A stretch of 64,000 nucleotides of DNA, taken from assembly GCA_947652605.1 (NCBI GenBank), contig OX393576.1:49824966-49888965 (forward strand), given 5' to 3'. Positions 45,799 through 56,999 of the stretch are shown here, piece by piece. How positions within the stretch are numbered: the stretch's first letter is position 1; the number at the start of each line of letters is the position of its first letter. The notes below the pieces were generated by a model, which was given only the letters and a program-made list of their open reading frames with translations, was not told the origin of the DNA and did not search any database. The DNA comes from Elmis aenea. Lineage: Eukaryota > Arthropoda > Insecta > Coleoptera > Elmidae. Position numbers and translations under genes: made by a program.

Positions 45799-45845
45799 TT
45801 CTTCTTCTTCTTAATCGATTCCTCTTGTACCTTTCGGTGTCGAGG
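45799..45845 (-). mobile_element. tiny retroposed fragment with GAA tail and 12-bp TSD
   Basis: The 47-bp insert reads, on the minus strand, ...GGTACAAGAGGAATCGATTA followed by a short GAA run. It is bracketed by the exact direct 12-mer TTTCTTAAATAC (45787-45798 and 45846-45857). This is the footprint of a severely 5'-truncated retroposon with a GAA tail. Confidence 0.7.
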
Positions 45846-45857
45846 TTTCTTAAATAC

Positions 45858-47818
45858 AACACCCTTAATTTTTTTATACAGACTTATACAAAATTTAATT
45901 ATCTTTTGAAAACATAAAGGCTGTTTTTTACCTAAAATTGATATTTTCCAACTGTAATAATTCTTATAACAACATTACCGTATTAACACCTATGACCCTG
46001 CCTTAATACTCCACAATATCTCCCATTATCCTCGAGTTTTATAAGCCGCCCTTGAAAGTCGAGTAAGAGAGATTTCACACGAATACCTACATCTGTAACG
46101 AAGTGCCCAAACCTTGTCACAACTTGCCCTGTAATTGAGCAAGTTGTGACAATTCAACATCAGTAAAAAATATGGTTTTCATCTAAAGTGTAAGGACTAC
46201 ATTAGGTTTTTTGTTAAATAATGTAATGTAAATAATGTATACCCAAAATATGTAAAGCAAAATAATATCCGATCAGTCACACAAAAAGCGTTAAAAATTA
46301 AAATATGAAAACTGCCACAACTAGCACCGGTCTGCCTATAGGGTTAAATTTCTTTTTAGTGATTATTTCCTAAATTACAGTATATGCTTGTTACTATTTA
46401 TTTGGCTCCAATAAAAACTTGATTTCAAAACAATTTTTTAAATTTTATATTGGAAATCAAACGTCTTATTATGCTGATATGTACACGAACACACACATTC
46501 ATACAAGTATGTATACATATAATATATTTAGATATACGCTGTAAATGATGGATGCGTAGTAACCGCTACCTCCTTTTCTATCTCCTTTTCGTTACTGAAT
46601 AATAAATGGACACGTCGAATCCATATTCCGTTTCAGAAGTGCAATCTGTTGTCTGATAGAATTGCTTTCAATATAAGAATTCTGCAGAATGGAAAGACCT
46701 CTTAAAACCTATTTTTGCTGAACTGTAACTTGAGGGATATGTTTTATTTTTCTACAATTGATATGAAAGACAGCGACAAGTCTTTGGTGCAATTAATTAT
46801 TTGTCAGGTTTCTAAAATTATTGATAATACATCGAAAATCGTCTTTTACAAAAAATTTTACGATTACATGAAATAACTAAAATTAATGCATTTCTTTGTT
46901 CGATACCAATTAAAATGGAATTTTTTTATAGCTGTTAAACACATACGTTAATATATAAGAAATGTACCAAGGGAGACATGTGAATTTTAAAACTTCCCAA
47001 ATTTTCTTTACGAAAACGTTTTTCCCACAAATAAGCTAATTTTTTTAAACTTTACTTTAATGTACTTAAATGAACAGATTGCTTTAATTAGAGGATAATA
47101 AAAGTTGAATCAAAATTCGCAAGTATACGTGTACAGTTTTTTAATCTTCTATACAAATTTATTCATGACCACAATTTAATACCACAAACTTATGCCAGAA
47201 TCAAATTGTCTTGCAATGTACGTCGTTCTGTTTAACAGTTGTATCATCCTTGCTCTCTCACTGTTAAAGCGTACATAGAATTCCTTAAATTCTCTTTAAT
47301 ATTAAAATCGTCTCAAAATGAGTTCTGCTTTTAATAATTTACGTCTTAAATATTATATTCTGTGTGAATAATAGTCACTTTTGAGTCTCGCAAGACGGAA
47401 ATTGATTCAGCAGCAGTATTTTAGAATTATGGTTTTCCTGAAGGAGTAAAATTAGGTTAGGGTACAAGTACCTAAAGATTGATTAAATTAGATATATAAT
47501 TTAGTAAGTCGCTATAAATTTGATTATCATTGTTAAAATGGAATTTTAAAAAGCGCTCCGTCTTTCAATAAGTTTTATCATGAGGTCGTTATTTTTTTGA
47601 GTTTTCTAATTTGATTATAAGATCATTAGTAACTGTATAGCTTTCTCATGAAAATACAATATTCTGAAAGAAATTTCACTTACATAGGACAGTTTATTAT
47701 CAAAGTGGTGTAAGTCCATTGTTTTTTGTTTCCAAGTAATAAAGGGTTTGTATTTAAGTCGATTTAAAAATTCTGATAAAGTCTGCTACGTACGCCCACA
47801 TTTCTATTAATTTAATTA
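45858..47818. other. AT-rich stretch, largely unexplained
   Basis: The only clear structure is the hairpin at 46114-46152. No coding frame or element ends were recognised elsewhere. Confidence 0.4.
46114..46152. repeat. perfect 14-bp inverted repeat (hairpin)
   Basis: TTGTCACAACTTGC and GCAAGTTGTGACAA are perfectly inverted around an 11-base spacer. It has no run of T that would mark a terminator. It may be a remnant of an iterated pogo-type end. Confidence 0.7.
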
Positions 47819-47820
47819 TA

Positions 47821-47997
47821 CAGTGTGCAAAAAAAGTAACGTAACGCATTAACTTTACAAAAAAAAAATAAATAAAAGTTTTTTGTAGTCATTTACTACA
47901 TAACCTTAAATTATTTTGAACTATAGGTACAGTGTTTTGTGTTTGCTCATCGATACGTCACTTTGCTTTTTTTAAATAGACCACCCTATATATTTTA
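47821..47997 (+). repeat. dispersed repeat CAGTGTGC...CCACCCTATA, copy 1
   Basis: Starts CAGTGTGCAAAAAAAGTAAC after TA and ends AAATAGACCACCCTATA. Two further copies are at 52444-52623 (inverted) and 63864-64000 (cut by the window edge). The conserved core is GTAACGTAACGCATTA and TTACTACATAACCTTAAATT. No coding sequence; probably a TA-inserting MITE. Confidence 0.7.
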
Positions 47998-48592
47998 AAA
48001 TTTTTAGATGTAAAATTCAGTTCTCTATATAAAAAAAAGGCATTTTGTCGACAAACCAGAAATTGAAATTATAGTTTTATAAAATGACGTCCAACTAACA
48101 GCTATTGGAAATGATTATTTTTGCCAAGCAACAGACCCCGTCATTTATATCAGAATCCTATCAAATGTGCGAAAAAGATAAACTCATTTTTAGCTTTTTT
48201 ATGTATGTATATTATATTTGCGATTTTTTACGATTCAAAACCGTTTGTCTCATCCTAATCTTCATCTTTTTTTGTTGAGCCAATCTTGTTCTTAAAGTGT
48301 CTGTCCTCCATGGTCTCCTTCGCTTCTTTTTTTCAGTGTTTTCTTGGTCGGCTCTTTTTCGCCTTGCACCTGGTTGCCACTTACATATTTGTGCTGGTAA
48401 TCGATCTTCTGGCATCCGTATTAGATGGTCATAACATTTTAATTTTTTTGATGTGATTGTATCAAATACCTACGTCCATTCTTTCCCGGATGTCCGTGTT
48501 ACGTAATCCGTCAAGTCTAGTACAAACGCAGTACTTTTTCCAGTACTCCATTTCCAGAGCTGTAATTTTACTTTCTTCTCTTTTATTAGATG

Positions 48593-49736
48593 CAGCGGCG
48601 TGCGGTCCATGGATGCGTTGGATGCGGCGCATCCCCTAAAATTCACGTCAAGAATATTTTTTTTCCGTATCATATTTGAATTTCGTGTAGCTTTATTTCG
48701 CTTTGATTTTATTTTTTGTTACGTGATAATTTTATTTATTATATACGATGTTTTGCCTGCTCGAAAATTTGCGTTATATAATCTACATCCAGCGAGCGGC
48801 TGACTAAATGTGTGCATTGCGCAGCGCTAGCGATTGTGAGCCCGACTGAGGGATGCGTTTCTGATTGTGTATTCGAAATTTGCGTTCTTGGCGCATGCGC
48901 ACTGCGATGCAGTCCCTAGTCTATTGCCCGCATCGTTGCTTTACTTAACAGCTACGGGAAGCGATTACTCTCATGGTTCCTCTGTGTGAGGCAACTGTAA
49001 TATGGTAGGGCAGCCGCACTCGATTGATATTACCGCACGCTACAAAATAATCATTTCCGTTGTAAATTGATTTTTGTTTACTTTCTTTAAATCAAGCTTC
49101 TTCTATTTAAATAAGCTTAACTCTATTTTTAGTGCACTGTTTCGCTACTTAGAATTTTGGTTATTATTTAATACGAGCCATAATATGGATGAAACTGTGG
49201 TTAATAATAATTGCAATTTTTGATTGAAAATTTAAAGAATATGAAAAGAATGTTCCGGATTTTCTATTACAATCACTTCAGCCAACTTATAGAAAATACT
49301 TTGATTTTATGAAGTTAAAAAGTCAATTAGTTTACTGGTACTCGACTCCCGACTTTCATTTAAAATCTATAAATTGCATAACAGAATTAATTGTGAAAGA
49401 TGAGCTAAAAGATGTTTTGACAAAAGTATTTAAATTAATACAATTAATTTGCACTATACCTTCCACGAGCGCATCGGCTGAACGATCGTTTTCGACAATG
49501 AAAAGAATAAAAACATTCACCAGAAGCAGCGAAAATGACGATAGACTGTCTGCTCTCGCTTTAATATCAATTGAAAAAAAATTGTTGCTAAATATGAAAA
49601 ATGAAAAAAGATTGTATGATGTTGCTATAGACGAATTTTGTAAAAAAGATCGTAGAATAAAATTAATTTAAAAAAAAATAAATTGTTCGTTTTTTTGGAC
49701 AGCATCCCCTGGTTGAAAAGTCACCGCACGCCACTG
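48593..49736 (+). mobile_element. hAT element, internally deleted (copy B)
   Basis: Ends CAGCGGCGTGCGGTCC and TCACCGCACGCCACTG match copy A (18450-19586) in opposite orientation, and the whole 1.14 kb aligns by eye. Unlike copy A there is no 8-bp duplication: ATTAGATG lies left and TTACCCAT right. It sits inside the LINE relic, whose motifs continue on both sides. Confidence 0.88.
49227..49671 (+). pseudogene. hAT transposase C-terminal (dimerisation) fragment
   Basis: The open part begins after a stop near 49226, reads EYEKNVPDFLLQSLQPTYRK, continues through PSTSASAERSFSTMKRIKTF and LSALALISIEKKLLLNMKNE, and ends at a natural stop after RRIKLI. The hATC signature is intact and longer than in copy A. 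The DNA-binding zinc finger and the DDE core are missing, so it cannot catalyse transposition. It could at most make a dimerising fragment if transcribed. Confidence 0.85.
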
Positions 49737-50184
49737 TTACCCATAGTTCAGCCCCGTATAGGGTTATTCTCTATTATTGATTTGTACATTTTGCTTTTTG
49801 TCGTTTTTATCACACTCTTGTTCCACAGAGAGAGTTTAATTTTTTTATGGCAGCCCGTCCTTGTCCAACTCTGTTTGAGATTTCAGTTTTACAGTTGCCA
49901 TCACTATTTATCTTAACACCAAGATATTTATATTCATTCGTACTCTTGATGATTTGGTTTTCAAGTTGTAAATCAGCGGCATAACCAGAAATGACGTTTT
50001 CGCAGCCTATATCATCAAAACCAAACAAAGATAAACATTTTAATTAATTTCCTTACGAACGAAATTTTAAAACACCATTAGAAAATATGCAGTAGCAAGT
50101 CTCACATGAATTACGAATATATTAAAAATGTACCAATTACAATTTGTTTCGTTAAAATGCCTACTTTTTGAGTTTTTCTTTTTT

Positions 50185-50273
50185 TGCATGAAGTTAAGGA
50201 GAGATTAAGTAGCTCGCCAAAGTTTTGAAGTAGCTAAAGTAGCCCCCCCCCCTCAAAAGGTTGGACATCACTG
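50185..50273. mobile_element. hAT-type right-end fragment
   Basis: The block CTCGCCAAAGTTTTGAAGTA...AAAAGGTTGGACATCACTG ends like the CAGTGGTG-family MITEs. The left end is absent and there is no TSD. Confidence 0.5.
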
Positions 50274-51654
50274 CAGTATAGTGTTCATACGTAATACGTA
50301 TAGGAATTTTGGTTTTACCTTGGATTTTTGTGATGTTAGCCAACACGTTTCATAGCGATCAGCTGAATGATCGCAGTGACCGCGGTGATATTCGGCTTAA
50401 GTAAGTATACCTTTAATCATTTCCGCGTACATACGCAAGCAAATTGTACAAAAGTTTGTGTGACCATCAAATTACTAAATGTTAATAAGATCCTATTAGT
50501 GTTGTCGACACAACAGTTACCTTTCATAAGGTATTCGCTGTAATAAGAATCTCGTTGGTCATAATGCCTTATTGTCTTGTACACATTTGCACTGACCTTA
50601 GATAAGCGTTAACGTGTGGGATGGGGACAGATTTGTGAGCAAATTCCCTTGCAGTTTTGATCAGTAGACATTGTGTGATGTGCTAAAAATCTTAATGCGA
50701 AAGATGTGTGGGACTGGTGTGTACATTATGAATATTTGATATTATTTTTTATTGCAAAAATATGTGGTAAGTCTCGATAAATAATTTTATTTGCCCCAAT
50801 GAAATAAATGTAAATCCATTACATAATAATGACAGAGTATAAAGTAGTGCAGCGTATTAGAGTAATATCAGTGTGTTCCAGATAACATTTCCTTTCAGCA
50901 TGTAGATCTCGCTTATAGAAAGAGATACAGGGTTGCTTAAATTAAATGAATTATTTTGAAGTTTAGAAGAGTTACAATCCATTTTTAAAAGTACAAAACT
51001 CCTCGTCTTTTAAAAGTTCTAGCAAAAATTATGAAAATGTTTAATTTCTTTTTTCTCTCATAACTACAATTTTATTTGTACTTTTTTCAGATACTTTTTT
51101 GTGTGGAATGTAAATGCTATTTTAAATTTTTTTATCACTTTCCATTTGTGAGATTTGAGATATTATTCCTAATTTCATTTTTTTATGAGATATCAAGTTA
51201 ACTTTGAGATAGTTAAATGGGCTTTTGTTTTTCCTCTTTCTAATGAGATTTCACTTGTTGTATATGTTTATGTAAATAATTCAGAAAATCGAGATAAATT
51301 GTGTTTTACCGTCTTTTATCAAGCTATGAAATAAAACAATAATCAACATGCCAATATAATTTCTTTGCGGTTCATTTATTAAAGTTTTATAATAAAGTTT
51401 TCTAGTTCAGTAGTCTTTGTAGTAGTTTTATTGTAATTATAAAAAATTTGGCATGTTGAGATCTAACATATTTGTCATAAAAACTGGATAGGGTTGGTCC
51501 TTATTCATTGTTTCTTGATTTGTTAGTGGGTCACTTCCTCATTAATTTATTATTAAAACCGCAATAACAAGAAAAATATATAATTTGGACATGAGTGACC
51601 TTTAATAGTTTTTAAGGATAATAAAATTATCGTGTTTAATACACAGAAATAATC
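50274..51654. other. AT-rich stretch with no recognised gene
   Basis: No element ends or coding sequence were recognised. Confidence 0.45.
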
Positions 51655-51659
51655 TTAAG

Positions 51660-51865
51660 AGTGCTAAAGTTGGGAATTAATTAGTGAAAGGGTACGGAGG
51701 TACTAGCGAAGAGGGACAGCGAGTGGAACAGTGCCATTGAGATCGCTAAAAACAGAAAAAAATGGAAGGACGTATGTAAGAAAAAGCCGGGCTGAACGCC
51801 TAATGCTCTACACTGTATGGTAGAAGAGGAACGGATAAATAAAATAAATAAATATATAAAATTAT
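51660..51865 (+). pseudogene. LINE 3' end with ATAA tail
   Basis: Plus-strand reading gives WNSAIEIAKNRKKWKDVCKK followed by a stop, comparable with the C-terminal end of insect LINE polyproteins. The unit ends in GGATAAATAAAATAAATAAA. Heavily 5' truncated. Confidence 0.5.
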
Positions 51866-52149
51866 CGATAAAAAATTCAAAAGCATACAAGGTGTTCTAC
51901 TTTAAATAATTGACCTATTCGTAGTTGAGGTTTAATCAATTGTACCGGGCATAAGAAACACCCTGTACGTTATTTTAAAATTTTAACTAGTTAAAAATAT
52001 TTATTATTACTGTGGACAGCTAAAGTAAAACGAATTTGTTCTGACATTGCTCAATTGTGAACTATTAATTATTTTTTTAAAATCATATTCCTATCAATTT
52101 TTTCATAAACACCTAAATAATTCAGAAACAATTAATTTTAGGTTCATAA

Positions 52150-52384
52150 GGCTGCGGTTACATTACAACCGTATTCGCGCGATGGGCTTCGCGCGTATGC
52201 GTCCGTATACGCGCGAATCAAAGAAACCAATGCAAGCATATGAGAGTGGTTTCGGGCGAATTCTCGCTTGTAGTATAACCGCTCTTACAGGCTTGCATTG
52301 CATTGGTTTGTTTCAGTCGCGCGAATACGGATGCGTACGCGCGAAGCTCATTCGCGCGAATACGCTTGTAATGAAAACGCAGAC
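52150..52384. mobile_element. CpG-rich fold-back MITE, PIF/Harbinger-like
   Basis: TAA duplications flank it (52147-52149 and 52385-52387). The two arms, about 95 bp each, are inverted copies full of TTCGCGCG and CGTATACGCGCG words. The centre is about 45 bp. It is GC- and CpG-rich, unlike its surroundings. The 131-codon frame across it is translated palindrome. Confidence 0.82.
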
Positions 52385-52443
52385 TAAGACCTGTTCAATT
52401 TTAAAAGAGAGTTTAATTTTGCATTTTAAAAATACAAAATAAG

Positions 52444-52623
52444 CAGGGTGTTCTATTTAAGAAAACAAAGCTATGTATAGGTGCGCAAAAACAAAATACT
52501 GTGTTTAGTTAAAAACAATTTAAGGTCATATAGTAATTGACCACAAACAAGTTTTATTCGCAACTTTTCTTTGTTATCACTAAACGAGATATCGACGCGT
52601 TACATTACTTTTTGTACACACTG
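52444..52623 (-). repeat. dispersed repeat CAGTGTGC...CACCCTG, copy 2 (inverted)
   Basis: Reverse-complement copy of the family at 47821-47997, ending in TACACACTG before TA. It lies only 9 bp from the left end of the long-TIR element at 52633. Confidence 0.7.
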
Positions 52624-52632
52624 TATAACATA

Positions 52633-54115
52633 CAGGGTGTCCCGTTTTTCGAGGCTAAGCATGGGTATCTCGCTTATCTTTAGACATACAAAGTCGGTTA
52701 AATTAGAGAAAAGTTGCGCATTTTCATGCTGAGCAATAATCTTAGGAGATAATTGCCTTATCATTTTTAGTTTTTAAGATATCGAAAAAAAAACGAGAAT
52801 TTGTGATTTTTGTTTTTATCTTTTAATTCGAAAACCAACGAAGCTAGTTTTTTTCTAATCCGGACATTATCAAGGCATTTTATTAGGGAGAATTCAAAAC
52901 TGTCATCTTTTTTCTATCTTTCAAAATGGCAGAGATACGATATTCAACTGTTTTTTGTCTTATGGGCGCCATATTGGATTTTCACATTTTTGAATAAAGA
53001 TCTTTTTTCTGATTACAACGATGTATCACATGTCATTGTTGAATTCACATTTTTGCCCAAAATTTAAATTTTTTTGATTTTTCGAAGAGTGCCTTGGAAA
53101 CAAAGGCAACTCAGACGTTTCAAACAAAAAAAAATAAAAAAATTAGAATTCGTATTTGCAGGTTCAGCTGTCAGTAAGAGGCAAATTAGATTTCATAACA
53201 ATGAAAATAATGAACATGAAATAAACAAAAAATCATAGCAGATGCTCAAAAGGTGCGCCTTCTACTTCCAAACATAACCGAGCACGTTTTCTCAAATTAA
53301 AAATAGCTCTTCTCACGGGATTTCTTGGTGTTTGCCTTAAAGCCGCAATGACATTCATTCGTAGTTTCTCGATATCCGCTGGTACGGTTTTGTACACCTT
53401 ATCTTTTATTGTACCCTATAGGAAGTAGTCCAATGGGGACAAATTCTAAATTTCTATGGAGCTTCAAAAAATAACCAAGACTAGGTTGCTGCCTTTCCGG
53501 AAAACGCAGCTGGTGTGCTTCTGACGTAGCTTGCACATTTCGACGTGACGTGTAATAAATTTCCAGCATATCCCGCTGCTCTTCAGATGAAAATGACATT
53601 TTCGTGACGAACTTATGCAATTTTGCTTGGAAACAAGTATTTTGTACGTTTGTTTCCAAAGCACTCTTCGAAAATTCAAAAAAATTGAAAATTTGGCCAA
53701 AAATGTGAATTCAACAATGACATGTTATACATCGTTGTAATCAGAAAAAAAAAATCTTTATTCAAAAATGTGAAAATCCAATACGGCGCCCATAAGACAA
53801 AAAAACAGTTGAATATCGTATATTTGCCATTTTAAAAGATAGAAAAAAGATATTGACAGATTTGAATTCTTCTTAATAAAGTGCCTTGATAATGTCTGGA
53901 TTAGAAAAGACTGGTTTCGTTGGTTTTTGAATTGAAAGATAAAAACAAAAATCACAAATTCTCGTTTTTTTTCGATATCTCAAAAACTAAAAATGATATC
54001 TCTTAAGATTATTACTCAGTATGAAAATGCGCAACTTTTGTCTAATTTAACCGACTTTGTATGTATAAAGATAAACGAGATACCCATGCTTAGCCTCGAA
54101 AAACGGGACACCCTG
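52633..54115 (-). mobile_element. Tc1/mariner-type element with ~460-bp TIRs (copy B)
   Basis: Ends CAGGGTGTCCCGTTTTTCGA and TCGAAAAACGGGACACCCTG are bounded by TA (52631-52632 and 54116-54117). The left arm reaches about 53107 and the right arm starts about 53657. The centre holds an internally deleted transposase on the minus strand. Frames running through the arms are translated repeat. Confidence 0.88.
53233..53599 (-). pseudogene. DDE_3-type transposase with N and C termini joined by a deletion
   Basis: The start is MSFSSEEQRDMLEIYY, the helix-turn-helix N terminus of this transposase type, continuing through RFPERQQPSLGYFLKLHRNL. It then jumps directly, in another frame, to LSPLDYFL, a stop, and GTIKDKVYKT, then IEKLRMNVIAALRQTPRN, VRRAIFNLRKRARL and GAPFEHLL before the stop at 53233. 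LSPLDYFL-GxxKDKVY is the conserved block around the last catalytic acid. The first two catalytic acids are lost in the deletion. Confidence 0.8.
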
Positions 54116-54117
54116 TA

Positions 54118-55616
54118 TTTCCACCGAAAAGTTAAACTGATTTACAATAATTTTAAACCCACTGTAAGGTACTCAAAATAATTGTCTCTTTGAAATAATA
54201 ATAGATATAGGGTGTCCCTTGGTTTGTTGATATACCTAACTCGCTACTAAATTGCAAAAATAACTTCATGCAATGGTATAACATAAAAGATTTTTAACAT
54301 TAAGAATGGCATTATTCAAGTGGCAGCACTGTTAAAATCAACGTAGAATAGACTTGTCTTTCGTCGTACTTTTTTAAACATAAAAAAATTCTATACCAGC
54401 TAACTCCTAATAAGCTCTCCAACTATAATATATTAGACAATTTTAATTTAACAACATCTAAAACGACACTAGTTAACGAAAATATTTTGTTTTTTATACG
54501 ACATAACTGAAACACATCAGCAATATTGTCTACAGGCGGTAAGAAAGTTTTCAACGCGCTGCGAATGTTATTCGGCCCCAACGAAAGCTTGATGCTCAAA
54601 ATTGAGAAATATAGATGTTTCCAATATACTTTTTTCTCCAGCTGTATTATGTAATAGCAAAGTTGTCTTCGATTGTATACATTTTCAATACAATAAAGGA
54701 AACTTTTCACGGCTTACTTGTCTTTGTACATTTCGAATTCTTAATTTAAGAATACGTATGTAGGTATGTATATATCGTATTTTACTCGTGTAATGGTTAT
54801 ATTTTTATTATGTTTATATATTAAGATGTCCGTTAATTAGACAGCTGTATTAAAGAGTCATATAGACTTAAAAAATAGTACATTTTGTTACACTTTAATA
54901 TCGAATAAAATGTATTTTCTACGGAATAAAATAATTACAACTTCATACGGTATAATCTGTGTGCAGACTGTGTTGCACTGCTTATAACGTTTACATGCAC
55001 GACCGATTTTAACGATTACTGGCGGAAATATTTGAAATTAACCTATATTTGTACTATTACAATAACATTCCGAAGTCCTAATGTGTTTTGTCCTTCCGTT
55101 AATCCTATTTTAAATCCCTGCTTCACTTAACTTTGCGCAAAGCGACGTTTTTAGGGTTTATTTTGCAATTAACAGCTACATTTTAGCCAAGAACCTGCGA
55201 TTAGCCGCCTTTAGACACACGTGCTTTCCCGTACGCTTATGAGGGTACGGTTTTACGCGTGGGTAAAACCGTACGAGTATTCGCGCGCGTTTGAAGTTTT
55301 TTTTTTTAACAAAAATGCACCTACTTTTGCGCAAGAAAGCGTGCCAACTGAGAAATGCACGCGAACGTACGTGTAAATCGCTGAATCATACACGTTTTCC
55401 TTAGCGAAACCGAATCCCGTGGAGCGCTTGCAATTTGCGCACTTTTAGCTGCAGTACGAGGTTTGTTTGATTTTTCTTTACGTAAGAAATGGACGTTTAA
55501 AGAAGATATGCGATATGCACGGGCTGTGGTTTTTACTGGTTTGAGTAAAGTGTAAAAAGAAAAGACGAAAACGAAGGTTTTGAGTCAAAAAGCACAGACG
55601 ACGATTTGGTCACCAA
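54118..55616. other. mostly unexplained stretch
   Basis: TAGGGTGTCCCTTGG near 54210 is a lone repeat end. The 95-codon minus-strand frame at 54423-54710 has no recognised domain. A CpG-richer patch with repeated CCGTACG words spans about 55200-55400. Confidence 0.4.
55245..55274. repeat. 12-bp perfect inverted repeat in a CpG-rich patch
   Basis: GTACGGTTTTAC and GTAAAACCGTAC surround a six-base loop. It lies in a patch with several CCGTACG words and may be the remnant of a fold-back MITE. Confidence 0.6.
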
Positions 55617-56468
55617 TAGGGTTTCTCATATTTGACCATTTTGCTTGTCCCGGGATTCCGGGAAGAAATCAGCCTTTGTCCCGGGATTTCCCGGGATCCC
55701 GGGATGTAATAAATTATGTTAATATTTTAAATAAATGATCCAAAAAATGAAGGAAGCAGTTTATTACTTAAAACAACTCCAAGTCATACCTATATGTAAT
55801 ACATTTTGCTCCATGATTATTATAAATAGTTAAATAATATTGGCGAGAGAAACATACACTTGGGAAATATAACCTTTCTATTGCAATTTCATATTTATGA
55901 ACACAATAATATAATTTTTACAATGAACTTTTGTAATGTGATTTAAGAAAACAAAGGTGGTCTGTGCTTTGATCACTTAGTCTTTTTCTTGATTTATTAA
56001 CAAAAAGTCCTGCTGTATAAAATGTCTCTCAGTCTCTATTGCTGTAGGTGAAATTGCCTTGAGAGCATTTAGCAGCAAAGAAAGATCGTTTTTCTCTATA
56101 AAATTTCATTTATAAGCTATTTAGCTTCGCATTACCAGTGTACACAAAAATAAAACTGTAAAAGTGTTTTAAAGATGTTAAATTTGTCAAGGGGACCGGG
56201 CTTCTTTACGCCAAACCAAAAGCAAAAAAATAAAAGAGAAAAATTATTTTGAAATAAAAATAAAGGTTGTCCATAATTTACTGTAAGTAAAGTAATTTAT
56301 AATAAATTCTGATAAGTTATGATAGTATTACAAAGATCTTGGCTTAAAATAAACGAAAATAACACATTTTGTAAATCCCGGGAATTCCCGGGACAAAAAG
56401 CATTTCCCGGGAAATATAAAATTGCTTAAAATGGACCGGGATCCCGGGATCCCGAGAAAGAAACCCTA
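55617..56468. mobile_element. hAT-type element with TCCCGGGA palindrome arrays
   Basis: The 852-bp element starts TAGGGTTTC and ends GAAACCCTA. An exact 8-bp duplication GTCACCAA flanks it (55609-55616 and 56469-56476). Both ends carry clusters of TCCCGGGA and GGGATCCCGGGA words within about 100 bp, while the middle is AT-rich and non-coding. Confidence 0.92.
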
Positions 56469-56524
56469 GTCACCAACTGTTATTAAATTTATTGCGTAAA
56501 ACTCGTCCTGATGATTTTAAAATA

Positions 56525-56848
56525 CAGGGTGTTGCACGAAGTAACGGCCAAAGTTAAGGAGCATGTTCCTTGAGTCAATTTTAGCAAAAAATGTTATATA
56601 AACCATAGTCCAAAACTCGATGGTTATCGAGTTATAGACCTTTAAAGTTTATAATGAAAGGTAAATTTTAATAGATATAAAAAAGTATGGAATACCGCTT
56701 TTATCTTCTAAAATATTGTATTTCAACAAAATGTTTTTTATAAAAGATGCATCGCTTTTTTTGCGCTTTATGGTACACTCGATTTTGTTTCTTTTTACGG
56801 TTTATTTGCTATGGCAACCAAGCTAGTTATTTTAAATAGAACGCCCAG
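56525..56848. repeat. TA-inserting dispersed repeat CAGGGTGTTGC...CGCCCAG
   Basis: It follows TA at 56523-56524, begins CAGGGTGTTGCACGAAG and appears to end at AAATAGAACGCCCAG before TA. The right end resembles AAATAGAACACCCTG of the 52444 family. Non-coding. Confidence 0.5.
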
Positions 56849-56999
56849 TATATTATTACAGTTTTGGATTCCTCTTTAAATGTACTTTATAAAAGGTGAT
56901 AGATCATATAGACCTAAAATTAACCGTTTTCGAGTAATTAATTTTTTTCTCGAAAATTTTGAGCAAATGTACCTATCACTTTCAAAAATATCAAGTATA

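Larger units (their letters stand above)
48211..50028 (-). pseudogene. LINE reverse transcriptase C-terminal region, split by a hAT
   Basis: Read on the minus strand from 50028: EYKYLGVKINSDGNCKTEIS and GRAAIKKLNSL; then, one frame over, SKMYKSIIEN. After the inserted hAT (48593-49736): ALEMEYWKKYCVCTRLDGLR, NTDIRERM, and finally MPEDRLPAQICKWQPGARRK. This is the classic order after the RT domain of insect LINEs (YLG, ALEMDYWRR..R.D.IRN..IR..M, RMPxxRxPxxxxxWxPxGRRxRG). At least two frame breaks are present. The catalytic domain is missing. Confidence 0.78.

Noticed and set aside
52047..53067. 131-codon and 85-codon plus-strand frames
   Set aside because: The first crosses the CpG-rich fold-back MITE and the second a long TIR; both end or start at repeat boundaries.
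54423..54710. 95-codon minus-strand frame as a gene
   Set aside because: No domain, no composition shift and no context; chance frames of this size occur in AT-rich repeats of this window.
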